Below are positions 21,301 to 34,050 of a DNA stretch of 64,000 nt, piece after piece; the first letter of the stretch is position 1; the number at the start of each line of letters is the position of its first letter. The stretch comes from Lingula anatina (taxonomy: Eukaryota; Brachiopoda; Lingulata; Lingulida; Lingulidae), in assembly GCF_001039355.2 (NCBI RefSeq), contig NW_019774280.1, positions 224,428 to 288,427 of the forward strand, given 5' to 3'. The notes under the pieces are model-generated. The model saw only the letters and a program-made list of their open reading frames with translations, had not been told where the DNA came from and searched no databases. The position numbers were made by a program, and so were the translations under genes.

Positions 21301-22395
21301 GAACCTTGATTTTCAGGTAAACACCTCGGATGTCTCTCACATGAACAACAATTCAGGAGTCCCATTTCAAAGTCACCCTCAGCTTTTCCACCTGAGAAGA
21401 TCGGAGTTCACAAGTTAGGTCCTGATCCATTTTTTATTTGCTTCTTTTTATTCCATTATGTTGCAATACAAGCCATGGTCAACATTCCAATGCTTGGATT
21501 TGAAATTGACATTTTTTAAAAGCAAAACCACAAATGAGGAGCAAATTTCAGATTTAAACAAACAAAGGAGATTAAAAGATTATTTCAAAGTGGTGTCTAC
21601 CTCAAATGCAGACATTTACCTGTAACAAAAGATACATTTTACAAGAAACTTTGGTTCACTTTCAGCTAACGCCTGCGGCACTAATTGCCAACTTTTCAAA
21701 AGAAGACACAAAATTACCAACTACAGTAAGTTGTTTGTGTTGCCATAAATAAGCCTTTTGCTAACGTTCTGGAACCATTGTTTGAGGTAAGAGTACAACT
21801 CAGGGTCTTCGAAACAAGAACAACTTCAAGATAAATGTTTCGTGAAATGTTGAGAGCAGCTGCTGTGCCTGTGACAAAATAAAAAGACAGGGTTTTTAGT
21901 ATGACAGAAGTTAAGTTTAGGTCAGACTTGTTTTGTGGCAACTGCAATTGAATGAAAATATCAGAATGATGGCAGGTTCAGTTTAAAATCAGTCTGATAC
22001 TTTAAGCAGAAAAAAAACATCATGTTACACCCTTGGTTAATTAGGTTAAGCAGATGCCCTGTTTTTTTTCAAATAAAATGCCCAGGTATTTACTTTGTTA
22101 AAAAGAGTTTAATAAACATAAATCATAAGATGTTGACATTTTGCTATTTCACCATCCTAAAACAATCCTGTACCTAAAGTCAAACGCCACAGTAGTCAAA
22201 ACCTGATATACATGTTTCCAACTTTTACAAGGGATAAATGGTCTCCAAATGTTGAAAAAAAATCATTACACGTAGAAATCTCCCCTTTTTCCAGGGTAAC
22301 TAAAACCTCAAGACAAACTTATTCAAATATTTGCCTCTTGTAAAAACCACCAGAGTCACCTTTTGCTTAACCCCGTGCATGCGACTGTAATCAGT

Positions 22396-24518
22396 GTTGC
22401 CGTAACAACCAAATGTTATCGTGTGTGTCGCGCGCACGACCCAAGTACAAGCGTGTACTCCCTCCTCTCCCATGTCGCAGACTGGTGCCAATTTAAATGT
22501 CAAGACCAATATCAACAAACCTGCCGACTGTTACTGCCATAAAAACCAACAGTTCTGAAATCATTAAAAATGAAATGCATTGAAAACGACAGAAACTAAA
22601 CCAATTCTACACTGGTCTAAGGTGTGTTTGCATATGTGTGTGCATGCGTGCATACATATATGTGTGCATGTGCAAGTTGCACAAAAATAATATGATGCAC
22701 TATAAGCTTGTAAATGACATCATAATTACCATGACAACCTACCAAACAATAACATATCAGCTGAACCAATGCTACTAGAACCCTGGGGTTTAGGAATGAA
22801 TGGATCAGAGCAAAAAGGCTTGAAGAATTTTATGGGCAGAACTTTGATCTTGGTCCCTTGTGGTGAAACCGATTACCGAGCACACTACTAAACACTACAT
22901 TCAGCGGAATATCAATCTTCCACTGAATAACAACATCAGCTGCCTTTTCCGGAGCATGCAAATGAACAATATTTCATAACCATTATGTTCAAGATTACCT
23001 TAAAATGAAATATTTCAACTGTTTCACCAGAAAATCCAGCTAGTTTTTTCTTTCACTGAAGACTCCTTCATATACAGACCTAAGCAATTAGATGCCTAAG
23101 TACAAAGTGGTTTAAGATTAGGATCTCTGAATCTGAAAAGGTTTGTTTCCAGACAGTCTTAACATTACTTGTATGCAGGAGTTCAAAAGTACAGCTGAGG
23201 AAAGGCAATCACTTCAATTGGATATTTTCTATTTGATGCTTCAAGTCAGACTTCGTTTTATGCTTTGCCCATTGAAGCAGATCAACAAAAAGACTTCTTT
23301 TCCAATCAACATCAACTGCCTAAGATGAACCAGTCTGTACTCTTAATGCAGAGCCAGTCACATACATGCCTCTGCTGTTCTATATATATATCTGCTTACA
23401 TTAATTACATTAATTACATTAACTAAAATATTGCTTGCCATTAGCAAACCATCTTTTGAATTATTTTGTTGATTCAATGTGCTATTTTTTTAATACACTA
23501 TACAGCTAACAAAGAGCACAATTAAAAAAAACACTTCCAAACACAAGTCCCTGTTTTTTAACAGTATGTAGTACAAACCAATGCTGCTTATAACAGCATT
23601 TCACAGAAAGATTTTTAGTTGCCAAATGTCCTCTACTTTTCTTTTTCAACAAACATTACCCCAAAGCCAACTCTTAAATGACCTCAGACATGGTCCCCGG
23701 ACAAGGTGCCTCGTTTAGTCTCATTAAAGTCAATTTGTGCCTCTACTTAAAATTTCAACACATCACTAGAATAACCCTGGAAGTACACATATTACGATAT
23801 TTGTTGATTTTACTCATTAAATTGGCTCTAATAATGTTCAGTCACCATTTTAGTGAAAATAACCACTTGAATCTGTCAGTAGTTGTGGAAAAGTGCCGTC
23901 ACAGGCTGGCAACTTGTGCCTCCTTGTTCCATTCAAGTGTCAGTTTGACTATGAATAGAAATATGTCCTGAAACAATGTAAGTGAAAAATAGCACCAAAA
24001 TTGATGACAGTCACACGTAAATGCCCTGACACAAGCGTCAACGCGGTAACTCGGTAACTCGCAGAGGTCCCCAGTCATATTCAAGTGACAACACAAATGA
24101 CACGTTAAATTTTGACAAAAACAATTGACACACAGATTTTGACAAAAACAATGACTCAAGAATTCTGATAATATTTTAGGTCCCCAGGCCTCAAGTAGCT
24201 TTACACACACACAATTTGACATAAATCAAAATACAAAAGATTCTATGAAAATATACAGGAACGAAAGAAAGACCAATTAATGCTGATAAGTAACGGACGC
24301 TTGTCCATGCAGACCCCCCCCCCCCCCCCGACAACATATATATATCTGAACCAAGGGTCACATGAGGTCAAATATTTTCCTCTGTCCATAAAAATCACCA
24401 TGGCAACAAAACCCACCACAGAGTCCCATTTATTTTATTTGAATCCAAGTTCTTTACAAATGCTCATCAGATCATGTTGTTGATGGCAAAGCCCCATTCA
24501 TTTTGTTGCCATGACAAC
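22396..24518. promoter_or_regulatory. Four RFX/X-box-like sites
   Basis: GTTGCCGTAACAAC at 22396, ATTACCATGACAAC at 22725, ATCACCATGGCAAC at 24394 and GTTGCCATGACAAC at 24505 resemble the X-box GTTGCCATGGCAAC bound by RFX factors. The last differs at one base. They lie upstream of the first Sema5 exon found, so they could be an intronic or 5' enhancer. Function is inferred from the motif only. Confidence 0.35.
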
Positions 24519-27500
24519 TGCCTTCTACCCAGGTATTGCTGGTATTTTTTTGTTCAATCTTTTACATTTGAAAGCAATACAATTTATGATTGGGTACTTA
24601 AAATACATCAACATCTGAACTACATCAAAGGATTTATCTTCAAAATATAGTGGGATATCAAGATATTGGTTTATCATCACAAACTATCATGCTTTGTTTT
24701 AAAGAATGGTTATCCTTGCCTACAACTTAGATTTTCAAGAAAAATAGGTTGATGAGGATGAGATAATGGAGACTTGGTTTTTGTATAACAAAGATCAGTA
24801 TCAAAGAACATTTTGCTATGAAGCTAGTAGAGACCCTGACACATAAGGGCGATGATATCAACAAAGGCAGCCTTTCACCAATTCTACTTCCTATCACGGG
24901 TGCATAGTCCGTTCACATTAGAAAAGTAAACCCTGATAAAACCTCGATCAGCCCTTAACCGCAGTCCAAATTGCCAGTGTGAATGGGGTAAAAAATCTGG
25001 GAATGGTTTTAACTAGGGAGGGTTTTTTAATCAGGATAAAGTTAACAACCTGGCCTCTGGTTCTATCTGAGAAACCACCTGTTACACCTGCAGTCCACCT
25101 GTTACCTTGATCTTCTCTACCTGGTATATTGGGAAACTTTTTCTCTCAAAATTTTGAATGGTGATGAAGTTTAATTTGGTAGGGTCTTTAGAAATATATT
25201 ACAACAAGGATGATGTAGAAATATTTTAAAATATGGACAGAAACAAAGATTGAGATATATTTCATATAGCACATAAGCTCTGCAGTGTTTTTAGGCTGAT
25301 TAAAAAGTAATTAAGTTAATGACCATCTATCAATAAGAATAAAGGTACTGTACTTTTGGAAAATGGATAGGAATCTTACCAATTAACATTCCATAGAACA
25401 CATACATAGTATAAGATAAGCTCCCCGAGATATCTTTGTCAGCTTTTCATAGTGCTCGCAATTTGTTAATGGAGAGATGAAAAGATTAAATACAGACAGC
25501 CGGATAGTCTCTCACTTTTCTGGGTAGACATTATATTAGCAGCCATGGCCTACTTCCATTGGTTATATTTCACTGGATGACTCAACTACTTGTTTATAAA
25601 GTACAGCTTATTAGTAGTTTGTCTAATGCGTCTAATTTGTTACAAAATATCTTACTATATAAAACAATGGCAGGATTTATCTGTAACCCTCCATATACTG
25701 TTGAATGAAACCATTGTTGTTAAAACTGTCTTACACTTCAAGACTTAGGGTGTCCAAAACATAACATATACTAACATGCAACTGTTGAGAAAAGCTAGAA
25801 AGGGAGCAGATGCTAGTAGTTAAACCGACCTTCTCTTTATACAGTTCAGCATTTAATGGAGGAATTTGACTTTTGCATTTATACGTTCAGTAGTGCATTC
25901 ATTCCATTCAAAACATAGACCACAAGTCAAAAAGGATGTTCCCGTTTCACAAAATCCGGATTTTCTCTCTCAGTAACTCCTTTGTTAATTCAAGTGACAT
26001 TAGTAAAGGGTTCGTTTAATTCCCAGTGAATCTCAGTTTAATGGGTCTTCTATTTTCCACAGTTGGGCACTTTGTTGGAACAATTAACAATAGAAGAAGC
26101 CATTAGGGTTTATTAAAATTTGCCAAATATATTTTTCATTCAAATTAAACACAAAGACTATTTTTGTTTGACAATAGAAAAAGAGACTACACAGTGCAAA
26201 TTTGATTTCTGAACTGCCAAAACTATTTTGCATGAAACATTCGCTGACCCTTTTTCATCAGAATCACAATTTCTCAGCTTACAGCAAAAACAGTGGTTTA
26301 TAAATTTATAAATGATAATAATAATAATAGAGCACTACCCCAAAAACACATTTTCTGTCAAATATTGCAAAAAGTTTTCAATTATCTTTTTTCATACAAA
26401 AAACAGAAAGAAACATTACAATTGTCATTACAAAATGCACTGAATGACATTTCACCTACGGCTCTTGCATGATGCCAGAAATGGGGAAAAAAGTTGTGAA
26501 GGGTAATGTCAGGAAATGCCCACAGATATGTGAATGAACCATGCTACATTATCAAGAGAAACTGGTATTGACTTTTACGTAATTGTGAAAATGAGAAATC
26601 CCCAAGTCTATCTATAGACAAAGTGAATACAGTGTTTGCATGATATTATACAGACACAAAATAACCAGAAAATTGAGATTGCAGAGGCAGAGATATCTGA
26701 AGGCATTTGTAAAATATATACTTAATTACAGTACTTTCAACAACGAAGGTGCGAACCACCATTAGTATATCAAATTGATCATTAAAACTTGATCCGACTT
26801 CATATGATGGGAAGTGGAAGTGGTTAAGTTGACTCCAAGCAAAACCAACAAGTGCCTCAATTGTTTCTGGCTCTACAATAGCGACTCAATGGCTAATTTT
26901 TATTAATTTCCTGTTTTTTTTAAATCGCATGTAGGCTGCTTGCACATGAAGATTTCTGATACAAATGTTAACTTTACGTGAACCAATTTCAACAGCCAAA
27001 ACTTCAAATTCGGCATTACGTTTGATGATCTATATTTCCTATTAGAAAGAGTTGAACTGGTTCAAGACAAGCACAATACATGGTCTGTCACTTCAAAAAA
27101 TGGCCATAATCAATAAAATAATGTCATTTCGGGAACTGTTACAAGTTATAACACAAGCATCCTTGTTGTGATGTCACAGATCGGTGCCAGACATCTGGAC
27201 GTGTTCTTGTTTCACTGACGGAGACTTGAGGTCAGCGAAATCATAAAACATTTCTGTCTGTGGGTCTGCGGTCAGTTATTAGAGCAGACTATAAACACTC
27301 CAGTCTGGGAGGAGAGCCTTTGCCATTGGCTATCCTGTATGGTACCTTTAACTAAATATGACTTGTGGTCTGGCAGCAATCATGTCACATCTGGATGCTT
27401 TCCTGTTTGGTTGGAGATTGCTATACAAGGTTATTATCAGATGCTGCGGTTGTGGCCACATCGGGACTAACTTAACACAAAACCGTGGTCACATCAGGAC

Positions 27501-28230
27501 AAACTTAAGACAATAAGAACAAAAAAATAGTGCTCCAAATTATGAATAAAAATGGGAATTTTACTTTTCATACTGATACATTATTGATTTTTTAATTGAA
27601 AAATTTCACAATTCTTCATCTTAAAATGTCAATATATCTAAAATACAGTATTACACCCATGAGATTGTATATCGTTCAGAAGTCTCCCCTCACACAATTG
27701 TATATATATCAAAAATGCCCATTCTTCTACCAGCTGTAAGCCACGTTATGTACATACTAAAGTCAACCACTGTTTCTGATTGAGTTTTTCCACGTAATGA
27801 TTCAACATGAGACTGAAGGATATGCAAGTACTCTAATGTGCACACCACTTAACCAGGGGCCCACGATTTCCTTATTGCATGCAAAAACCACTTGGCGAGC
27901 ATGAAAAATGTTAATGTATAAAACCAGTGGTGTACACAAATTTTATGTCTTTCACTGTCTCACCTTCTAAAAACAATTGTAATTTAAGTGTTTTTATTTG
28001 ATAAAGGGTTTGTCAGGCAAATGTTACCCTACACGCTACAGCTACTAGCCTTTTTTTTTAACTGAACAGACAGCTGCTCCAGTGAGCCTTGTTATATATG
28101 AGACTCTATTTTTGGGAGGATCCTATTCAGTATTTCTGCTTAAGGGAAGGGGGAAGATGGAATATTTCAAGTTTTAATGTTAAATGTAGGACACAGGAAA
28201 GGGGAGAAATGTCCCCCCCCTCTCCCCCCC

Positions 28231-28231
<1 letters not shown>

Positions 28232-28262
<31 letters not shown>
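28232..28262. repeat. Poly-A run after C-rich tract
   Basis: About 31 A in a row after CCCC-rich sequence. It could be the tail of an old retroelement on the plus strand, but no body was recognised. Confidence 0.7.
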
Positions 28263-28264
<2 letters not shown>

Positions 28265-31216
28265 GTCTTAGTCATATAAAACAGAGGTGTTCTTTCTTTC
28301 CTTTAGAACTAAGTGTTACTTGTTGAACAAACTAACAATCAATTTTATCACAAAAAAGATAAATGGGAGATACAGTATAATTTTACTTCACAAAAGAAAA
28401 AAAAAACACTCCATTATTTAAAAAAGAAACTACAAAACGACATGGACCCACAGTGTCATGGCGGTGACGGTGGGCCCACCCTGTTTCACACCATGACTAA
28501 ACAGTTCGTATCACCTCCATGCCCGTCGCAATACAGAAAATAGGTCCCTGGGCATTGGGAGGCACTGTACAGCTATAAGGCTATCAGAGGTCATCAGAAA
28601 CCAGCACTCCAGTGTCGAGACAATAGGAAAGTAATAGGGGAGAGACCTAATGATAAGGCGCAATGACAAAAGATGGCTTTTCAGTGCAATGCAATAACAA
28701 GAATGAGGTTGAACCTTTTATACGACAATTGGGATATTAGATATGTGACTTCATAAAGATAAGATCAGTCTTATTGATCGGTACAACTTGACTTCTTTCA
28801 TACAAATCTATGTCAGAAAAAACATTTGTCAGAAATATAATAACATGGTAATGAAACTGTTTTGGAGATGCACAGAAAGATGCTTATCAATACAAACTTT
28901 TATGTTTTACCCCCCCCCCCCCCCCCAAGAGATTTCATGACCACGTGAGAGCTAAAATGAGAGAGAATGAGAGAGAGACCACTGCTAACACAGAAGAAAA
29001 TCAAGTCACTGTCTGACTGTAATGAGGTACAACTAAAATTAAAAAGAAACCCTTTATAACAGTGGCAAAACAAATGTGATATTAATTGTTTAAGAAGCTG
29101 TTTAGTGCCCTGAAACTGCCCTTAATGAGCCAAAATAATGATGGGTACATGATGATTTGTTCTGGCCACTTAAGTAGTTACAGGGTGCCAGGAAAATGCC
29201 ATGATGCTATCTACCTATCCTGTCTGTTTCTATTTGTTCGTCTGCTCATTTGCCTGGTTGTCTGTCCGTTTGTCTGCCTGTCTGTCTGCCTCTAAATAAA
29301 AACAACATTGATGTCTGATTGATGGCAGGCTGATTGTTCAGAATGTCTATCCATCTATCAGTGTCCATCATTTTGCATCCTTCCTCTTTAATCATACACA
29401 AAAAGACAAATTGTGATATGCTGAATTTTAATAAGAAGGCACTATAACCTTAGTTGTCCAGTCAATCCATCCTAAACCCATCAGCTAATAATTTAGTTAA
29501 GTATAATATGCCAACTGCTATTTCTATAAGAATGAGTATAGGGCTACTGTATTAAAATATCTTCCCCATCTCAAATGCCAGAAACCTTTTTAGTGTTGTA
29601 GCAATTTCAAACCTGTCATTAAATAATCAAATGCATCAAACCGTGGTGTCAAACTAGCCTTAACTGACTTAATGATCAAGATAAGATTTATTAATGATCT
29701 CTCTGCTGGTCATCATAGAGTCCAACCATTGTGACACTGGTCAGAAACTGACCTTTTAACTTGTGGTAATTGTGGCAATTAAGAGATAACATACCTATGA
29801 TCATAAATGGCCTCTTTTCGTGTAATGAAACTTCGTCCAAATGAATGTCAAAGATAAGCAAATATGTCAAATGTCAATGCCATTGCAATGGTGACTTATT
29901 TGCTGTCAAGTGAGAAATCACAGATATGATGGTCAGGAGAGTAATGGTAAGGTACCCCCTTCATTAATTAAATATTCATTGTTATCATGTAAAATATAGG
30001 TGTGCCAGAATGCCATATGCCATCACACACTGCACGAAACCCTTTCATTTCTTTGCCATTAACCCTTGTTTCATACCATTCCAGTTTGCGATTACATCAC
30101 CATGATCTTTAATGATCCTCTCCTAACAAAGTTAAGTCCCCATGTTCCTTTTAGTTTTGTCTCATTTTTTTTTCATCCTGTTTCCTTTATTCCCACAACA
30201 CATCTGAATTCTAGGGAAAACAAATTGTCATTTTGCTTTAGATAAGATATCTGTATGTGACACTACTGTTACATAAGTATCAAGAGGCCTTGCAATTGTG
30301 ACACTATCATCATTTCAATTTTGCAGATGTTCGCAATAAATCCTCACGATAATTTAGGGACAGATTTTGAAATTACCAACATCTGGCAGGGTCAAAATAC
30401 TTAAACTCACTTCATTGTATTTTAATAATGATTATGCAGCTTAAAAAACACTTTGGAAGTTTTGATGACAAGAAGTTCATCAGTCTTTACATAATGATGT
30501 CTGCAAGACCTTCCCTCTGCCTGATGAGTCTTAAACAGCACAATCACGAAATCATTTTTTTTTTTGCTAAGCATGCTTTATCTAATTTAAGTTGTTTTTA
30601 AACTGTTTCAAGTGCCCCTGATTCATTGGTGCTGTTGTATATCCTGGTATTAGTGGTGGGATTGAGGCGAAGTCCATAGATGTCTATCAAGTATGTTAAG
30701 GCTTGGCTCTATGGTCTTGTGTTGTGTCATATTATCAATATTGACACTGATTTATCATTAAATGAAATTATAAATGGAGTTACCTCTACCAGTAGTACCT
30801 CTACCAGTAATACTGTGCAATTATTTATTCACCTGGATTTCAATCACCTATATATAATATTCTTTGTCTGTGCCACCCCACATCTTTCTTGTACATCTTC
30901 ATACATGTTCTTTTTATACATGCTCTTGGTGATGAGCAGAATACAGAAAACTGGTTACATATGCGTAAGTTAGAAACTAGTAGAGGCCTATTAGTCAGAT
31001 AGCATTCAGCAAGAGTCTCCCCAGAGTTGGGTCGATCTATGAAGAACAAAAATTTCATTGGGAATGTGACCAAAAACCCTGGTGGTCAGTGGTCAAAAGG
31101 ACTGACTACAACCGAGAACCCCGTCCACCTGTGTGGTCAGTGACTGGTGGTTCACCCAATGCCTCAAGTCACATTGGTTCACTTTCACATTCCACTGTTA
31201 ATTTCAATGCCAATAT

Positions 31217-31429
31217 TTACTGCCCACTGCCATCGGAGGGGGTTAAGTCAAGTTTGGCCACAGGTTGTGTGTTTGTCCACTCTGTTTGTCTTGAGTGGTC
31301 AAAAGTGGTGGTCACTTCATTGGGACTGTCCATTGTGGTCAGGTCAAATATCATGTCCTCTTCCACTTTTATGTGTTCAATTGTATAGGAGAGGAATTCT
31401 CTTTCAATTGGCTTATGAAATGTTATCAA
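31217..31429 (-). CDS. Unidentified coding-like island
   Basis: About 70 open codons on the minus strand with a protein-like Thr, Asp and Glu rich composition (for example VEEDMIFDLTTMDSPNEV). A usable donor (GGGCA|GTAAAT) lies at its end. No family was recognised. The local DNA also has open frames on the plus strand, so this may be chance. Confidence 0.2.
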   Translation of the reverse strand: MITFHKPIEREFLSYTIEHIKVEEDMIFDLTTMDSPNEVTTTFDHSRQTEWTNTQPVAKLDLTPSDGSGQ

Positions 31430-32357
31430 TTAAACAAGAGCAGTCATTTCATCCGACCACTTATCGTTCCTGTTCCTGCACCCTCAGACATCTCAAATCC
31501 TTGTGTGTCTGTATTGTCTTTTCAAAATATTTACGTTCCCATATTGTGTAATCTACCTGACTCCTGTCAAACACAACTTATAGGGATGTCATATTTATTA
31601 CTAGTTTAAATTTTCTTTCAGTTAATACTTTGAATGATGAAATTTTGATTCTTTTTTTTAACAAAAATGACATTTTGTTGGTTATAGCACATTCAAGTAA
31701 AGCAATCTGTTTAGGACATCTCCTTCAATGATTCATCATTACAGATAATTATGAGACGAAAAAAAGTTCCGTTAAAAATATAATATCTTTTTTTTTTGTG
31801 AGAACTACCCTGTAGTTAAACAGCGGAATAAAACATTCTATAGAACAAGATAAGCATCAGTATTGCTTCCTATGCTTTTCAAAATGTTGTAACAGTTGGT
31901 GATTTATGTGTGCAAAAACTCAAATTGAATCCAAAAGGTGCCAAAAAAACTGAGATAGGCATCATGCAAGACATAAAACTTGTCGCAGTTGTTATCGACA
32001 TAGCCTCAGTTTCATGCCTCGGTGAGTAACAGCACCAGGGGCCAGTGGCACAAAACGACTGAAATTTAAAAAAAAAATCTGAGAAGAAATTGGCCATCTA
32101 AGTTGTTTCACAAGTCTTAACTGCTGCTCAAGTTTACCTAACTTTTTGATTATGAACTAATACTTTGCCCCCCTCCCCCCCCCCCCACAACAAACTATGA
32201 TCGTCTTGACAATGATTCTTTTCTCCCAGTGGTAAAAATATCCCATTAAAGTATGTCAACTACATTATCTGCAGACCAATCTTTCCCAAAACACTCTTTT
32301 GCCACCAACATGTAGTCCACTTAGCATAGTCAGCTAACCAAGTTTTAAGAGTCTAAG

Positions 32358-32360
<3 letters not shown>

Positions 32361-32402
<42 letters not shown>
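32361..32402. repeat. (CA)n microsatellite
   Basis: About twenty CA units, 200 bases before a large gap that itself starts in a TG tract. Confidence 0.97.
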
Positions 32403-32406
<4 letters not shown>

Positions 32407-32606
32407 AAGCCATTTACAAGCTAGTTCCAGTTCTGTCCTTTAAGGTGGACAACTGACAGGAAAATTGATGTGGGTTTGGGTGGTCAAGTCTTGCCAACAC
32501 TAAGTATTTTTCATATTGCTTGTTATGCAGGACAAGGAGAAGGGAAGATGAAAGCAGATATAAATGAGTTAAAACCTTCAGAGAAAGTGCATTGTGTGTG
32601 TGTGTG

Positions 32607-33266
32607 NNNNNNNNNNNNNNNNNNNNNNNNNNNNNNNNNNNNNNNNNNNNNNNNNNNNNNNNNNNNNNNNNNNNNNNNNNNNNNNNNNNNNNNNNNNNNN
32701 NNNNNNNNNNNNNNNNNNNNNNNNNNNNNNNNNNNNNNNNNNNNNNNNNNNNNNNNNNNNNNNNNNNNNNNNNNNNNNNNNNNNNNNNNNNNNNNNNNNN
32801 NNNNNNNNNNNNNNNNNNNNNNNNNNNNNNNNNNNNNNNNNNNNNNNNNNNNNNNNNNNNNNNNNNNNNNNNNNNNNNNNNNNNNNNNNNNNNNNNNNNN
32901 NNNNNNNNNNNNNNNNNNNNNNNNNNNNNNNNNNNNNNNNNNNNNNNNNNNNNNNNNNNNNNNNNNNNNNNNNNNNNNNNNNNNNNNNNNNNNNNNNNNN
33001 NNNNNNNNNNNNNNNNNNNNNNNNNNNNNNNNNNNNNNNNNNNNNNNNNNNNNNNNNNNNNNNNNNNNNNNNNNNNNNNNNNNNNNNNNNNNNNNNNNNN
33101 NNNNNNNNNNNNNNNNNNNNNNNNNNNNNNNNNNNNNNNNNNNNNNNNNNNNNNNNNNNNNNNNNNNNNNNNNNNNNNNNNNNNNNNNNNNNNNNNNNNN
33201 NNNNNNNNNNNNNNNNNNNNNNNNNNNNNNNNNNNNNNNNNNNNNNNNNNNNNNNNNNNNNNNNNN
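32607..33266. other. Assembly gap (660 N)
   Basis: Flanked by TG repeats on the left and a TG/GA tract on the right, so the missing part is probably simple repeat. Long open frames across it are artefacts. Confidence 0.97.
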
Positions 33267-33286
33267 TGTGTTGGGGGGGGGGAGAT

Positions 33287-33287
<1 letters not shown>

Positions 33288-33357
<70 letters not shown>
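33288..33357. repeat. (TG)n(GA)n compound microsatellite
   Basis: A TG run passes directly into about 22 GA units at the right edge of the gap. Confidence 0.95.
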
Positions 33358-33361
<4 letters not shown>

Positions 33362-33414
33362 GCTAAAATACAACTTTCTCCAACACTAGTATATATATTT
33401 TCCCACAAAAATCA

Positions 33415-33555
33415 TTATTCACAACCTGTTACTGTGACAGGTGCACTATCAGCAGTGGCATCTGGGCTATGGGAATAGAATCCACCAATTTCAGATCTTG
33501 GAATCCCAAGTCTAGGATATTTTACACAATTTAGATAGGATTGATCTGGGAGGCC
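33415..33555 (-). CDS. Candidate terminal exon, gene unknown
   Basis: A strong acceptor (CTGTTTTTCTACACAG) is followed by 46 open codons and a TAA. GC content is above the surroundings and the product looks protein-like (SYLNCVKYPRLGIPRSEIGG). I do not recognise the family. It would follow the candidate exon at 34050-33930, but the phases miss by one base. It may be part of a separate minus-strand gene, or chance. Confidence 0.35.
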   Translation of the reverse strand, partial: GLPDQSYLNCVKYPRLGIPRSEIGGFYSHSPDATADSAPVTVTGCE

Positions 33556-33929
33556 CTGTGTAGAAAAACAGCTGCAAAGATCAGTGGTCTAAATAATGTA
33601 ACTGTTCTAAATTTGATGAAAAGAAAGAATAAGGAAAGTTATCAAAACATGTTGAAAAATGAAAGATGACAACAATTCATCACTTTTTTCGAACTTTAAA
33701 TTGGTAACTTTAAATCCCTGGCAAAAAAATCCACAAAATATAATGAGATTACTTCTTTTCAGAATTCACATTTTATGCATGTTTTAAAGTTTGACTGGGA
33801 GGTAAATATTGTCTCTCATTTAACTAGAGTTAGCAATAAAAACATGGTGAGCATGGAAGCCTGTTATGTGATCTGCAAGAAAATCAAGGGACCAGGAAAA
33901 AGCAAATCAAATGAAAATATGTGCTTTAC

Positions 33930-34050
33930 CAGTCACAACAATGGCCTGCTGAGGCTGTGACAATGCCACAATGACACTGTCAGTGACACAGCGGAGGAAT
34001 TCAGCGACCACTTCACTTTTCAATTTTGAAAACGACTTCCCTCGGGGCTT
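33930..34050 (-). CDS. Candidate internal exon, gene unknown
   Basis: An acceptor (GTTTAACAG), 40 open codons and a donor (ACTG|GTAAAG), in DNA of clearly higher GC than its neighbourhood. The product contains SEVVAEFLRCVTDSVIVALS, helix-like and plausible, but not recognised. It does not resemble the N-terminus of SEMA5. Confidence 0.35.

Larger units (their letters stand above)
20137..31216. other. Mostly non-coding upstream or intronic sequence
   Basis: No exon that joins Sema5 exon 1 in phase was confirmed. Apart from the fold-back repeat, X-box-like sites, an inverted repeat (24399-24513), a degenerate TGTC repeat (29220-29290) and homopolymer runs, I see nothing I can name. Confidence 0.45.

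Noticed and set aside
21714-21870. Possible N-terminal Sema5 exon (a PELYSYLKQWFQN stretch in one frame)
   Set aside because: The frame has a stop just upstream, no good acceptor and no donor with the phase needed by exon 20136-20028.
22300-22518. Minus-strand frame starting MLILVLTFKLAPVC, possible signal peptide
   Set aside because: No donor that fits Sema5 exon 1 and no similarity downstream; probably CpG-rich regulatory DNA.
32414-33408. Several long open frames of 240-320 codons around 32.4-33.4 kb
   Set aside because: Most of each frame is the 660-base gap read as unknown residues; the rest is TG/GA repeat.
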